NCBI RefSeq assembly: GCF_001687105.1
Contig: NZ_CP014595.1
Location: 124,001 to 188,000 of the forward strand
Length of the DNA: 64,000 bases
Direction: 5' to 3'
Source of the DNA: Salipiger sp. CCB-MM3
Lineage (GTDB): Bacteria > Pseudomonadota > Alphaproteobacteria > Rhodobacterales > Rhodobacteraceae
The first letter of the stretch is position 1. The number at the start of each line of letters is the position of its first letter. Both the position numbers and the translations under genes were made by a program. The notes beneath the pieces are model-generated. The model ran no database searches, was not told the origin of the DNA, and saw only the letters and a list, made by a program, of their open reading frames with translations. Below, piece after piece: positions 35,179 through 44,390 of the stretch.

Positions 35179-35224
35179 TGCGGGCCAAGTGAGAGCGGCG
35201 GGGCGTGTGGAGGCGTCTGGCTGC

Positions 35225-35249
35225 GAGTATTTTGGGAAAGATGAAAGGC
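35225..35249 (+). repeat. 25-bp intergenic element, subtype I
   Basis: Begins GAGTATTT, then TGGG, then AAAGATGAAAGGC. It lies in the 206-base gap between coxS and coxL. The rest of that gap holds a GGCGGGC/GCCCGCC hairpin at about 35347-35362 and the GGGAGGAG ribosome site of coxL. Confidence 0.7.
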
Positions 35250-35384
35250 GCTGAGCGGCGCTTTTGACGGACCGAAGGCGGAGGGGAGACCGCCATCGGT
35301 GACGGGAGGACCGGCGGTCGCAAAGCGCGCCGGGTGGAGAGTTCGAGGCGGGCAGGCCCGCCGGCATATCAGGGAGGAGACCCC

Positions 35385-37745
35385 ATGCCGAAGGATCATG
35401 GAATCGGCGCGGCGCAGAAGCGGCGCGAGGACGTGCGCTTTCTGACCGGCGCCGGTCAGTACACCGACGACATCAACACCTACGGGCAGGCCTACTGCCA
35501 TTTCCTGCGCTCGGATGTGGCGCATGGCAAGATCACCTCGATCGACACCAGCGCCGCTGAGGCGATGCCCGGCGTGGTGCGCATCTTCACCGGCAAGGAT
35601 TTCGAAGGCATCGGCGGGCTGCCCTGCGGCTGGCAGGTCACCGACAAGCACGGCGAGCCGATGAAGGAACCGGCGCATCCGGTTCTGGCGCAGGGTAAGG
35701 TCCGCCATGTGGGCGATCCGATCTGCGCGGTGATTGCCGACACGCTTGATCAGGCGCGCGATGCCGCCGAGGCCATAGAGGTGGAGATCGAAGATCTTCC
35801 GGCGGTGGTCGACATGAAGGCGGCGCTGGAGAGCGGTGCGGCCCTGGTGCACGACGATCTGTCGGACAACCTGTGTTATGATTGGCAGTTCGGCTCGGAT
35901 CAGGAGGCGGTGGACAAGGCCTTTGCGGAGGCCGCCCATGTCACCACGCTGGAACTGGTCAACAACCGGCTGGTGGCCAACCCGATGGAGCCGCGCGTGG
36001 CACTTGGCGAGTACAACCGCGCCAATGACGAAAGCACGCTCTACACCACCTCGCAGAACCCGCATGTGATCCGGCTGCTGATGGGGGCCTTTGTGCTGGG
36101 CATTCCCGAGCACAAGCTGCGCGTGGTCGCGCCTGATGTCGGCGGCGGCTTTGGCACGAAGATCTTCCACTACGCCGAGGAGGCCTTCGTCACCTTCGCC
36201 TCGCGGCAGATCAACCGGCCCGTCAAATGGACCTCGACCCGCTCCGAGGCCTTCATGTCCGATGCCCATGGCCGCGATCACGTGACCAAGATCGAACTGG
36301 CGCTGGATGCGGACAATAACTTCATCGGGCTGCGCACCGACACGCTGGCCAATATGGGGGCGTATCTGTCGACCTTCTCCAGCTCGGTGCCAACATGGCT
36401 GCACGGCACGCTGATGGCCGGCAATTACAAAACCCCGGCAATCCAGGTGAACGTCAAGGCGGTCTTCACCAACACCGTGCCCGTCGATGCCTACCGCGGC
36501 GCGGGCCGCCCCGAGGCGACCTTCCAGCTTGAGCGGCTTGTCGACAAGGCGGCGCGGGAGCTGGGCGTGGACCCGATCAAGCTGCGCCGTCAGAACTTCA
36601 TCGAGAGCTTCCCCTATGCGACCCCGGTGGCGGTGGAATATGACACCGGCGACTATGTGGCGACCATGGACAAGCTCGAAGCGATGATCGACATCCCCGG
36701 CTTTGCCGCTCGCCGCGCCGAGAGCGAGGCGAAGGGCAAGCTGCGCGGGCTTGGGGTTAATTGCTACATCGAGGCTTGCGGCATCGCGCCGTCAAACCTT
36801 GTCGGGCAGCTCGGCGCAAGGGCGGGGCTCTACGATGCGGCGACCGTGCGGGTGAATGCCACCGGCTCGATCTCTGTCATGGTTGGCGCGCACAGCCACG
36901 GCCAGGGGCATGAGACCGCCTTCCCGCAGGTGGTGGCCGACATGCTGGGCATCGACGAGAGCATGATCGACATCGTCCACGGCGACACCTCGAAGATCCC
37001 CTTCGGCATGGGCACCTATGGCTCGCGCTCCTTGGCGGTCTGCGGCTCGGCCATGGTCCGCGCCACTGAGAAAATCATCAATAAGGCCAAGAAGATCGCG
37101 GCCCATCTGATGGAGGCTTCGGAGGGCGACATCGAACTGAAGGATGGGCAGTTCACCGTGGCGGGCACCGACAAATCGGTGGCTTGGGGCGATGTGACCC
37201 TTGCCGCCTATGTGCCGCACAACTACCCGCTCACCGAGATCGAGCCGGGGCTGGAAGAGACCGCCTTCTATGATCCGGCCAATTTCACCTATCCCGCGGG
37301 GGCCTATGCCTGCGAGGTGGAGGTCGACCCCGAGACCGGCAAGGTCACCATCGAACGCTTTGCCGCCGCCGATGATTTCGGCAATGTGGTGAACCCGATG
37401 ATCGTCGAGGGGCAGGTGCATGGCGGACTGGCGCAGGGCATAGGTCAGGCGCTGCTGGAAAGCTGCGTCTACGACGCCGACGGCCAGCTGCTTTCGGCCA
37501 GCTACATGGATTACGCCATGCCACGCGCCGGGGACGTGCCGTTCTACATGGTCGATCACAGCTGCGCCACGCCCTGCACCCACAACCCGCTTGGGGTGAA
37601 GGGCTGCGGCGAGGCCGGGGCCATCGGCTCGCCGCCCGCCGTGGTCAACGCGGTGCTGGATGCGCTCAACCATGCGGGACATGACGTGGCGCATATCGAC
37701 ATGCCCGTTTCGCCGCATCGTGTGTGGCAGGCGATGCAGGGCTAG
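35385..37745 (+). CDS. coxL: form II CO dehydrogenase-like large (molybdenum) subunit
   Basis: Encodes 786 residues of the xanthine oxidase family, holding molybdopterin cytosine dinucleotide. The active-site loop reads [17 protein letters not shown], the form II signature, and not the AYxCSFR of true form I CO dehydrogenase. The C-terminal catalytic Glu lies in [20 protein letters not shown]. Other motifs are [14 protein letters not shown] and [16 protein letters not shown]. The S-L-M gene order is also that of form II. The substrate may be another small carbonyl or aromatic compound. GGGAGGAG precedes ATG 35385. Confidence 0.94.
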   Translation: MPKDHGIGAAQKRREDVRFLTGAGQYTDDINTYGQAYCHFLRSDVAHGKITSIDTSAAEAMPGVVRIFTGKDFEGIGGLPCGWQVTDKHGEPMKEPAHPVLAQGKVRHVGDPICAVIADTLDQARDAAEAIEVEIEDLPAVVDMKAALESGAALVHDDLSDNLCYDWQFGSDQEAVDKAFAEAAHVTTLELVNNRLVANPMEPRVALGEYNRANDESTLYTTSQNPHVIRLLMGAFVLGIPEHKLRVVAPDVGGGFGTKIFHYAEEAFVTFASRQINRPVKWTSTRSEAFMSDAHGRDHVTKIELALDADNNFIGLRTDTLANMGAYLSTFSSSVPTWLHGTLMAGNYKTPAIQVNVKAVFTNTVPVDAYRGAGRPEATFQLERLVDKAARELGVDPIKLRRQNFIESFPYATPVAVEYDTGDYVATMDKLEAMIDIPGFAARRAESEAKGKLRGLGVNCYIEACGIAPSNLVGQLGARAGLYDAATVRVNATGSISVMVGAHSHGQGHETAFPQVVADMLGIDESMIDIVHGDTSKIPFGMGTYGSRSLAVCGSAMVRATEKIINKAKKIAAHLMEASEGDIELKDGQFTVAGTDKSVAWGDVTLAAYVPHNYPLTEIEPGLEETAFYDPANFTYPAGAYACEVEVDPETGKVTIERFAAADDFGNVVNPMIVEGQVHGGLAQGIGQALLESCVYDADGQLLSASYMDYAMPRAGDVPFYMVDHSCATPCTHNPLGVKGCGEAGAIGSPPAVVNAVLDALNHAGHDVAHIDMPVSPHRVWQAMQG

Positions 37746-37763
37746 GGGATTTCAGCGCTATTT

Positions 37764-37794
37764 CCCGGCGCAGGTGCTTGCATCTCGCGCCGGG
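37764..37794 (+). other. hairpin between coxL and coxM
   Basis: CCCGGCGC (37764-37771) pairs with GCGCCGGG (37787-37794), an 8-bp GC stem, just after the coxL stop and just before the 25-bp element at 37801. No U-tract follows, so it may trim or stabilise the message rather than end it. Confidence 0.45.
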
Positions 37795-37800
37795 GGACGT

Positions 37801-37825
37801 GAGTATTTGGCGAAAGATGAAAGGG
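37801..37825 (+). repeat. 25-bp intergenic element, subtype I
   Basis: Begins GAGTATTT, then GGCG, then AAAGATGAAAGGG. It lies between coxL and coxM. Confidence 0.7.
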
Positions 37826-37865
37826 ATAGCGGCAGGGCCCGCACCCTTTTCGCAGGAGGATGACG

Positions 37866-38651
37866 ATGTACAGCTTCGACGTTGTGAAACCCGGCACGCT
37901 GGATGACGCGCTGGCCGCGCTCGGCGAGGATGAGGCGCAGGCGCTGGGGGGCGGGCAGACGCTGATCCCCTCGCTCAAGCAGCGGCTTGCCATGCCCTCG
38001 GTGCTGGTGAGCCTTATGGGGATCGAAGAGATCAAGGGCGTGTCCAGCGAGGGCGGCGTGCTGACCGTCGGCGGCGGCGCCAGCCATGCCAGCGTGGCGC
38101 GTGAGGCGGCCTCGAGCTACCCGGCGCTGGCGGCGCTGGCGGGCAATATCGGCGATCCGGCGGTGCGCAACCGCGGCACCGCGGGCGGCAGCCTTGCCAA
38201 CAATGATCCGGCGGCCTGCTATCCGGCGGCGGCGCTGGCCTCGGGCGCGACGATCGTGACCAACGCGCGCGAGATCGCGGCGGACGAGTATTTTCAGGGC
38301 ATGTTCACCACCGCGCTCGACGAAGGCGAGATCATCACCGCGGTGAAATTCCCGATCCCGGAAAAGGCCGCCTACATTAAGTTCGAGCAGCCCGCCTCGC
38401 GCTTTGCGCTGGTGGGGGTCTTCGTGGCGAAATTCGCCGACGGTGTGCGCGTCGCGGTGACCGGCGCGTCGGAAGAGGGCGTGTTCCGCTGGACCGAAGC
38501 CGAAGACGCGCTGTCAGGCGATTTCTCGGCCGCGGCGCTCGACGGGCTGTCGGTGCCTGCGGAGGGGCTGATGACCGACCTGCATGGCTCGGCGGCCTAC
38601 CGCGCGCATCTCATCGGCGTGCTGACCAAACGGGCCGTCGCGCAGGCGTGA
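37866..38651 (+). CDS. coxM: form II CO dehydrogenase-like medium (FAD) subunit
   Basis: Encodes 261 residues. FAD-binding motifs are GGGQTLIPSLKQRLA (about 30-45) and RGTAGGSLANNDPAACYPA (about 110-130), followed by the CO_deh_flav_C domain. It accepts electrons from CoxS. ATG 37866 has AGGAGG 6 bases upstream; ATG 37860 touches that site directly, so it is less likely. It is the last gene of the cluster, ended by a strong terminator. No coxD, coxE or coxF maturation gene follows within the window. Confidence 0.92.
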   Translation: MYSFDVVKPGTLDDALAALGEDEAQALGGGQTLIPSLKQRLAMPSVLVSLMGIEEIKGVSSEGGVLTVGGGASHASVAREAASSYPALAALAGNIGDPAVRNRGTAGGSLANNDPAACYPAAALASGATIVTNAREIAADEYFQGMFTTALDEGEIITAVKFPIPEKAAYIKFEQPASRFALVGVFVAKFADGVRVAVTGASEEGVFRWTEAEDALSGDFSAAALDGLSVPAEGLMTDLHGSAAYRAHLIGVLTKRAVAQA

Positions 38652-38674
38652 CCCTTTACGCGGCTCCAGATTGG

Positions 38675-38704
38675 CGCCCTCCGGGAGACCGGGGGGCGTT
38701 TTTT
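38675..38704 (+). terminator. coxM terminator
   Basis: CGCCCTCCGG and CCGGGGGGCG form a 10-bp stem (one G-U) closed by a GAGA tetraloop and followed by six T. This is a textbook intrinsic terminator 23 bases past the coxM stop, and it marks the end of the cox operon. It lies just before the convergent cobQ stop. Confidence 0.9.
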
Positions 38705-38714
38705 GTGACGTGCT

Positions 38715-40160
38715 TTAGCGCGCGAGAGCCAGCAGGCCCGCCACGTCCAGATGCTGCTCCATATGGTCGGCCAGCGCATCGAGCACGCTGTCGACCTTGG
38801 CCTCGTAGCGCAGATCGCTGCGCGCCACGCCCAGCCCGTCGAGCCAGCGCGCGCGGAAGGCATCATCGGCAAACAGCCCGTGCAGATAGCTGCCGGTGAT
38901 GCGCCCACCCAATGAGATCGCCCCATCGGGCGCGCCGTCGACCATCGCGAAGGGCCGGGCGCAATCGGGGCCGTCGGTCTGGCCGATGTGGATCTCATAG
39001 CCATCGAGCGGCAGACCGCTGGCGGCATGGGTGGCGCGCACGCGGGTCAGGCGTTTCTCGGCGGTCATCACCGTGTCCACATCCAGCAGCCCGAGGCCCG
39101 CGTCCGTGCCAGCCGGGCCTTCGATCCCCTCTGGGTCCGAGATGCTGCGGCCCAGCATCTGGTAGCCGCCGCAGATGCCGAGCACATGGCCGCCGCGGCG
39201 CACATGGGCGGCGAGGTCGACGTCCCAACCCTGCGCGCGCAGAAAGTTGAGATCGCCGCGGGTGGATTTGCTGCCGGGCAGGATCACCAGATGGGTATCG
39301 CCGGGAATCGCCTCGCCGGGGGCCAGCATCGACAGCGCCACGCCCGGCTCCTGCGCCAGCGGGTCGAGATCGTCGAAATTGGCGATGCGTGAAAGCGCGA
39401 GGCACACCACCTTGAGCCCATCCGCGCGGGAGCGGCGCGGCAGGTCGAGCGCATCCTCGGCGGGCAGAAGATGCGCGTCGCGGAACCACGGCAGCACGCC
39501 GAAGCCGCGCCAGCCGGTGTGCTCGGCGATCATCTGGTAGCCATCGTCAAAGAGCGTGGGATCGCCCCGGAACTTGTTGATCAGGAATCCTTTCACCATC
39601 TCGGCATCGCCCGCATCCATGACCGCCTGCGTGCCGACGATCTGCGCGATGACGCCGCCGCGGTCGATGTCTCCGGCCAGCACCACGGGCACATTCGCGG
39701 CGCGGGCAAAGCCCATATTGGCGATGTCGCGCGGGCGCAGGTTCACTTCGGCTGGGCTGCCCGCGCCTTCGACCAGCACCAGATCATGCGCCGCGCGGAG
39801 CCGCTCGAAGCTCTCCAGCACGGCCTCCATCAGCCGCGGGCGGAGCCCGGCGTAATCGCGCGCCTGCGTGGTGGCGATGCGCTTGCCCTGCAGCACCACC
39901 TGCGCGCCGATGTCACTCTCGGGCTTCAGCAGCACCGGGTTCATGTCGGTGATCGGCTCGAGCCCGCAGGCGCGGGCCTGCAGCGCCTGCGCCCGGCCAA
40001 TCTCGCCGCCATCCGCCGTCACCGCCGCGTTGTTCGACATGTTCTGCGGCTTGAAGGGCGCGACGCTGTATCCCCGGCGGCGCGCGGCCCGGCAAAGCCC
40101 CGCCACCAGCATGGATTTGCCGACGTTCGAGCCGGTGCCCTGCAGCATCAGCGCGGGCAT
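38715..40160 (-). CDS. cobQ: cobyric acid synthase
   Basis: Encodes 481 residues. It amidates side chains b, d, e and g of adenosylcobyrinate a,c-diamide with glutamine and ATP. An N-terminal dethiobiotin-synthetase-like ATPase ([33 protein letters not shown]) precedes a C-terminal type 1 glutamine amidotransferase with the nucleophile Cys in [10 protein letters not shown] and a catalytic His in YLHGLF. No other cobalamin gene is adjacent, and I found no cobalamin-riboswitch motif upstream. Confidence 0.95.
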   Translation of the reverse strand: MPALMLQGTGSNVGKSMLVAGLCRAARRRGYSVAPFKPQNMSNNAAVTADGGEIGRAQALQARACGLEPITDMNPVLLKPESDIGAQVVLQGKRIATTQARDYAGLRPRLMEAVLESFERLRAAHDLVLVEGAGSPAEVNLRPRDIANMGFARAANVPVVLAGDIDRGGVIAQIVGTQAVMDAGDAEMVKGFLINKFRGDPTLFDDGYQMIAEHTGWRGFGVLPWFRDAHLLPAEDALDLPRRSRADGLKVVCLALSRIANFDDLDPLAQEPGVALSMLAPGEAIPGDTHLVILPGSKSTRGDLNFLRAQGWDVDLAAHVRRGGHVLGICGGYQMLGRSISDPEGIEGPAGTDAGLGLLDVDTVMTAEKRLTRVRATHAASGLPLDGYEIHIGQTDGPDCARPFAMVDGAPDGAISLGGRITGSYLHGLFADDAFRARWLDGLGVARSDLRYEAKVDSVLDALADHMEQHLDVAGLLALAR

Positions 40161-40220
40161 GCGCAGCCTCCGGCGGGGGCGAGATCGCGGGCCGAGCGCT
40201 GCGGGGCAGGCGGCGGGCCG

Positions 40221-40245
40221 GCGTATTTGCGGAACAATGAAAGGG
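40221..40245 (+). repeat. 25-bp intergenic element, subtype II
   Basis: Begins GCGTATTT, then GCGG, then AACAATGAAAGGG. It lies between the cobQ start and the end of the yitT-like gene. Confidence 0.7.
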
Positions 40246-40261
40246 CGGGCATTGCGAGGCT

Positions 40262-40288
40262 CTCAGGGGTGCTCTTTGGTCCCCTGAG
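40262..40288. other. hairpin downstream of the YitT-family gene
   Basis: CTCAGGGG (40262-40269) and CCCCTGAG (40281-40288) form an 8-bp stem with an 11-base loop, 37 bases past the end of the leftward YitT gene. There is no U-tract. It may terminate or stabilise that message. Confidence 0.45.
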
Positions 40289-40324
40289 TGCCATCACGCG
40301 CGCGCGGAGGCCAGACGGAAACGC

Positions 40325-40942
40325 TCAGGAGCGGGCGATGTAGCGGTCGCGGCGGTGGTTGATCGAGATCAGCGCGTTGAGGATGATCGCACCCACGAGC
40401 GACCAGAGCACCTGCATCGGCTCGAACAGCAGCGCCGCCAGCGCGAAGACCAGAAGGTCAAAGCCCAGTTGCACCCATCCCGCCTTGATCCCGCGGGTGT
40501 CCTGCAGCCAAAGGGCGACGATGCCGACGCCGCCCAGCGTGGCGCCATGGCGGAACAGCGACAGCAGGCCGATGCCGGCGCAGACGCCAAAGAGCGCGGC
40601 GGCCAGCGGCGGCGAGACCTCGATATCCATCGCCAGCGGCAGCAGGTCCACCATGCTCGACATCAGCGCCACCGAGATGAAGCTCTTGATCGTGAAGCGC
40701 CAGCCCAGCTGTTTTACCGCGAGGATGTAGAAGGGCGCATTGAGCAGGAAGAAGAGCAGGCCGAAGCGCAGCCCCGTGGGTTCGCCCAGAACCAGGGCAA
40801 GCCCGGCGATCTGGCCGGTGAAGAGGCCCGAGGCGCGCAGGAACTGGATGCCGAGCGCAACCAGAGTTGTGCCGACGAGAATGCCGTGGACGTCTTCCCA
40901 CAGCGTATGACGATCAGGAGGGGGGCTTTCGAGGAGGAGCAT
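40325..40942 (-). CDS. YitT-family membrane protein
   Basis: Encodes 205 residues, mostly hydrophobic, with about six membrane segments. It has the YitT features: GLFTGQIAGLALVL, FGLLFFLLNAPFYILA and GATLGGVGIVALWLQDTRGIKAG. ATG 40942 has GAGGAGG upstream (CTCCTCCTC on the plus strand); the longer frame to 41041 lacks conserved sequence. Function of the family is unsettled; a transport role is assumed. Confidence 0.85.
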   Translation of the reverse strand: MLLLESPPPDRHTLWEDVHGILVGTTLVALGIQFLRASGLFTGQIAGLALVLGEPTGLRFGLLFFLLNAPFYILAVKQLGWRFTIKSFISVALMSSMVDLLPLAMDIEVSPPLAAALFGVCAGIGLLSLFRHGATLGGVGIVALWLQDTRGIKAGWVQLGFDLLVFALAALLFEPMQVLWSLVGAIILNALISINHRRDRYIARS

Positions 40943-41042
40943 GGGGCAGAAATGCTGACCTTTATCGGCAAGGTCAAGGGGTGTTCGCTGCAGCGCGGCG
41001 TCAGCGCGCGGGGGACGCACAGAAATGAGGCAGTAAAGCAAA

Positions 41043-41066
41043 CGGCCGGCCCCATGGGACCGGCCG
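41043..41066. terminator. icd terminator
   Basis: CGGCCGGCCC and GGGACCGGCCG pair over ten to eleven bases around ATG, 20 bases past the icd stop on the minus strand, and run into TTTGCTTT. It also sits in the yitT upstream region. Confidence 0.65.
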
Positions 41067-41085
41067 CGTTTTCAGGGGCTTGGCG

Positions 41086-42303
41086 TCAGGCCGCGCCGAG
41101 CGCCTTGTTGAGGTTCTCGTCCACCTTCTCGAGGAAGCCCATGGTGGTGAGCCACTTCTGGTCCGGCCCGACCAGCAGCGCGAGGTCTTTCGTCATCCAG
41201 CCCGATTCCACCGTCTGCACCACCACCTTCTCGAGCGTCTCGGCGAAACTCATAAGCTGCGCGTTGGCGTCGAGCTTGGCGCGGTGCTTGAGGCCGCCGG
41301 TCCATGCAAAGATGGAGGCGATGGAGTTGGTCGAGGTCGCCTGACCCGCCTGATGCTGGCGGAAGTGGCGGGTGACCGTGCCGTGGGCCGCTTCGGCCTC
41401 GACGATCTTGCCATCGGGGGTCATCAGCTGCGAGGTCATCAGGCCGAGCGAACCGAAGCCCTGTGCCACGGTGTCCGACTGTACGTCGCCATCGTAGTTC
41501 TTGCAGGCCCAGACGAAGCCGCCGTTCCACTTCATGGCGCAGGCCACCATGTCGTCGATCAGCCGGTGTTCGTACCAGATCTTCTTCTTCTTGAACTCGG
41601 CTTCGAACTCTTCCTCAAAGACCTTCTGGAACAGGTCCTTGAAGCGCCCGTCATAGGCCTTGAGGATGGTGTTCTTGGTCGACAGATACACCGGCCAGCC
41701 CATCATCAACCCGTAGTTGAACGAGGCGCGGGCGAAGTCGATGATCGAGCTGTCGAGGTTGTACATCGCCTGATAGACGCCGGCGGAGGGCGCCTGATAG
41801 ACCTCTTTCTCGATCACCGTGCCGTCCTCGCCGACGAATTTCATCGTCAGCGTGCCAGCGCCGGGGAAGTGGAAATCGGTGGCTTTGTACTGATCGCCGA
41901 AGGCGTGGCGGCCGATGACGATGGGCCGGGTCCAGCCGGGCACCAGACGCGGCACGTTGCGGCAGATGATCGGCTGGCGGAAGACCACGCCGCCAAGGAT
42001 GTTGCGGATCGTGCCGTTGGGCGAGCGCCACATCTTCTTGAGGCCGAATTCCTCGACCCGTGCCTCATCGGGGGTGATCGTGGCGCATTTCACCGCGACA
42101 CCGATCTCTTTGGTCTTTTCCGCCGCGTCGATGGTGATCTGGTCCTCGGTGCGGTCACGCTCTTCGATCCCGAGGTCGTAATAGAGCAGATCGACGTCCA
42201 GATAGGGCAGGATCAGTTTCTTCTTGATGAAGTCCCAGATGATCCGGGTCATCTCGTCCCCGTCCATTTCGACGATGGGGTTCTCGACCTTGATCTTCGA
42301 CAT
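41086..42303 (-). CDS. icd: NADP-dependent isocitrate dehydrogenase (eukaryotic-type)
   Basis: Encodes 405 residues of the IDH subfamily II shared by alphaproteobacteria and eukaryotes; TCA cycle, cytosolic, homodimeric. Motifs are [40 protein letters not shown] with the substrate Ser, and [21 protein letters not shown] holding the metal-binding Asp. ATG 42303 gives the standard N-terminus [15 protein letters not shown]; 33 further open codons upstream are not conserved. The upstream region has an imperfect GGTAT/ATACC inverted repeat (42372-42389). Confidence 0.97.
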   Translation of the reverse strand: MSKIKVENPIVEMDGDEMTRIIWDFIKKKLILPYLDVDLLYYDLGIEERDRTEDQITIDAAEKTKEIGVAVKCATITPDEARVEEFGLKKMWRSPNGTIRNILGGVVFRQPIICRNVPRLVPGWTRPIVIGRHAFGDQYKATDFHFPGAGTLTMKFVGEDGTVIEKEVYQAPSAGVYQAMYNLDSSIIDFARASFNYGLMMGWPVYLSTKNTILKAYDGRFKDLFQKVFEEEFEAEFKKKKIWYEHRLIDDMVACAMKWNGGFVWACKNYDGDVQSDTVAQGFGSLGLMTSQLMTPDGKIVEAEAAHGTVTRHFRQHQAGQATSTNSIASIFAWTGGLKHRAKLDANAQLMSFAETLEKVVVQTVESGWMTKDLALLVGPDQKWLTTMGFLEKVDENLNKALGAA

Positions 42304-42465
42304 GGGTGTCCCTTTCGATGGCTGAGTCGGCTGAGTGGCATGTAACGCGTTTCCCCACGGGAGGGAAGGATGGTATGCAGTCGTATACCGTAACGTCGTC
42401 ATTTTTCCATGATGAGCGCGGCGGAATTAGCGAAATGGAAAACCTTCGCCACTTATGCAGGCGTC

Positions 42466-42798
42466 ATGGATCAGAAGATTGAGGATTTCATGACCGTGCT
42501 GCTTTTGGGATTTGTTCTGAGCGTCTCCCTCGCGGCAGGGGGCGTGATGCTGTTTGGGGACTCTCCGGCGAATGGGGCTGCGCCCGGCCCCGTGCTGGTC
42601 ATCGCGCCGCCATGGGGACCGGGGCCCGCGGCTCTGATCCATGGCGCTGGCGGGCGGATGATCGGCCCGGTAAGCGCGCCGTTTGGGGCCTTGGCGCGTT
42701 TCGACGGCGCGGTCCCGGTGGCCCGGTTGCGCGCGCTCGGCGCATGGGGCGTGCGCGATGCATCGGCGCTGGCGGCCTACTGCGGGGCAAAGCCATGA
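42466..42798 (+). CDS. small membrane-anchored protein coupled to a chemoreceptor
   Basis: Encodes 110 residues if ATG 42466 is used. One membrane helix (VLLLGFVLSVSLAAGGVMLF, about 10-29) precedes a short periplasmic or cytosolic domain with repeated Gly/Ala-Pro elements (VLVIAPPWGPGPAALIHGAGG, IGPVSAPFGALARF). The stop overlaps the chemoreceptor start by ATGA, so the two are co-translated. I do not recognise the family. The position suggests a partner or ligand-contact subunit for the receptor, which itself lacks a periplasmic domain. Later ATG 42490 is also possible. Confidence 0.65.
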   Translation: MDQKIEDFMTVLLLGFVLSVSLAAGGVMLFGDSPANGAAPGPVLVIAPPWGPGPAALIHGAGGRMIGPVSAPFGALARFDGAVPVARLRALGAWGVRDASALAAYCGAKP

Positions 42799-44390
42799 GC
42801 GGGGTATCAGATATCCTCGGCCTTCGCGCCCTGCAGGCGCGCGTGCAGGCCATGTCGGCACAGACGCTGCTCTTGCTCCTGGGCATCATGCTGCTGCCGG
42901 TGCATATGGCCAGCGACCTCTACCTTGGGCGTCCCGGCATGACCGGCACGCTGATCTCGGTCACGCTCTTGCTGGTCGCCGGTGCCGCGACGCGCCTGCG
43001 CAGCCGGTTGACCGACTATGTGCTCGCCGCCGTGGTCATCGCCGAAGTCGTCGAACTCACGGCGGCCTACCGCCTGCACCCGTGGCAGCTTGATACCCAT
43101 ATGCTGTATTTCGTGATGCTGGCCGGGATCTCGATCCTCGGACGGGTGAGCGTGCTGATGTTCGGCTGCGCGCTCGTCGCGGTTCAGCACCTCGCTTTGG
43201 TGTTCATCATGCCCGCGCTGGTCTTTCCCTCGACCGATCTGGTGGAAAATCTGATGCGCGTGCTTCTGCACGGCGGCATCGTCATCATGGAGGGGTTGAT
43301 CCTCACCATGGCGATCATGCAGCGCAACGCCGCGCAGCGCCATCTTGCGGAAAGCGCCGAGCGGCTCGCCGACGAAAGTCACCGGGCGGCTGAGGCCAAG
43401 CAGCACGCCGAGCAGGCGGCGCGGCAGACCCAAGACATGGCCGCACAATTCTCGCGGCATCTGCACGACCTCGCCGAGCGCAACCTCGATTGCGCGGTCG
43501 AGACGCCAATGGACGGTGCCTTCGAAGATCTCCGGCGCGATTTCAACCGCGCGCTCGGCCAGTTGCAGGGTGCTTTGGGCAGTTCGCGCCGCACCGCCGA
43601 TGGTGTCGACGAAGAGGCTGCGGCGCTGGAGCAAGTGACCGGCGATCTCTCGACCCGCAGCGAGCGGCAAGCGCAGGAACTCAGCGGCGCGGCAAGCGGC
43701 ATGGCCGAGGTCACATCGGCCTTGCGCGGCACCGCGCAGCGCGCCGGGGAGCTTGCCGATCAGGCCCGGCTCGCGCGCACCAGCGCCGAAGAAGGCGGCA
43801 CGGTCACCCATCGTGCTATGGAGGCGATGCAACTGATCGAAGAAAGCTCGTCAGAGGTCGGCAAGATCATCGACCTGATCGATGATATTTCCTTCCAGAC
43901 CAACCTTCTTGCCCTCAATGCCGGGGTCGAGGCCGCCCGCGCAGGTGAAAGTGGCAAGGGCTTTGCCGTGGTCGCCTCCGAGGTGCGGCAACTTGCGCAG
44001 CGCACCTCCGAAGCCGCCGCCGGGGTAAAGAAACTGATCCTCGACAGCGAGGATCAAGTCTCGGAAGGCGCCAAGCTGGTCAATGAGGCGGGGGGCAGGC
44101 TCTCCAGCATCGTCGACGCGGTGAGCACCGTCAGCAATATGATCGCCGAGATACGCGACGATGCGCGCGGCCAATCCGAACGGCTTTCCACGCTCTCCGA
44201 TGCCGTCTCGCGGCTCGACAGCCAGACTCAGGAGAGCGCGGCGCTGAGCGAGGAAATGGCCGCCATGGGGCTCCGGCTGCGGGGCCACGCGCGCGACCTT
44301 ACGCAGGAGATGGCGATCTTCCAGCTGGGCAACACCCGAACAGGAGCGGAGGTTGCTTTTACCCCGCCGCCTCGAGCTTCTTCAACTTGA
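42795..44390 (+). CDS. methyl-accepting chemotaxis protein with six membrane helices
   Basis: Encodes 531 residues. About six membrane helices lie in residues 20-195 with short loops and no Cache or four-helix sensor domain. A linker coiled coil follows, then a HAMP-like piece (LAERNLDCAVETPMDGAFED) and an MA signalling domain with the hairpin tip IAFQTN-like FQTNLLALNAGVEAARAG and GKGFAVVASEVRQLAQR. No C-terminal CheR/CheB pentapeptide is visible. The membrane part probably senses the lipid phase, energy state or a partner protein. Its last 32 bases overlap the convergent exporter gene. Confidence 0.92.
   Translation: MSGVSDILGLRALQARVQAMSAQTLLLLLGIMLLPVHMASDLYLGRPGMTGTLISVTLLLVAGAATRLRSRLTDYVLAAVVIAEVVELTAAYRLHPWQLDTHMLYFVMLAGISILGRVSVLMFGCALVAVQHLALVFIMPALVFPSTDLVENLMRVLLHGGIVIMEGLILTMAIMQRNAAQRHLAESAERLADESHRAAEAKQHAEQAARQTQDMAAQFSRHLHDLAERNLDCAVETPMDGAFEDLRRDFNRALGQLQGALGSSRRTADGVDEEAAALEQVTGDLSTRSERQAQELSGAASGMAEVTSALRGTAQRAGELADQARLARTSAEEGGTVTHRAMEAMQLIEESSSEVGKIIDLIDDISFQTNLLALNAGVEAARAGESGKGFAVVASEVRQLAQRTSEAAAGVKKLILDSEDQVSEGAKLVNEAGGRLSSIVDAVSTVSNMIAEIRDDARGQSERLSTLSDAVSRLDSQTQESAALSEEMAAMGLRLRGHARDLTQEMAIFQLGNTRTGAEVAFTPPPRASST

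Noticed and set aside
34693..38651. Assignment as true (form I) CO dehydrogenase
   Set aside because: The CoxL loop is AYRGAGR and gene order is S-L-M; form I needs AYxCSFR and M-S-L with coxDEF.
40161..40324. Possible cobalamin riboswitch before cobQ
   Set aside because: No B12-box or suitable stem pattern; the only structure is a simple hairpin closer to the YitT gene end.
42372..42389. Inverted repeat GGTAT/ATACC upstream of icd
   Set aside because: Only 5-bp arms with an 8-base gap; too weak to call an operator alone.
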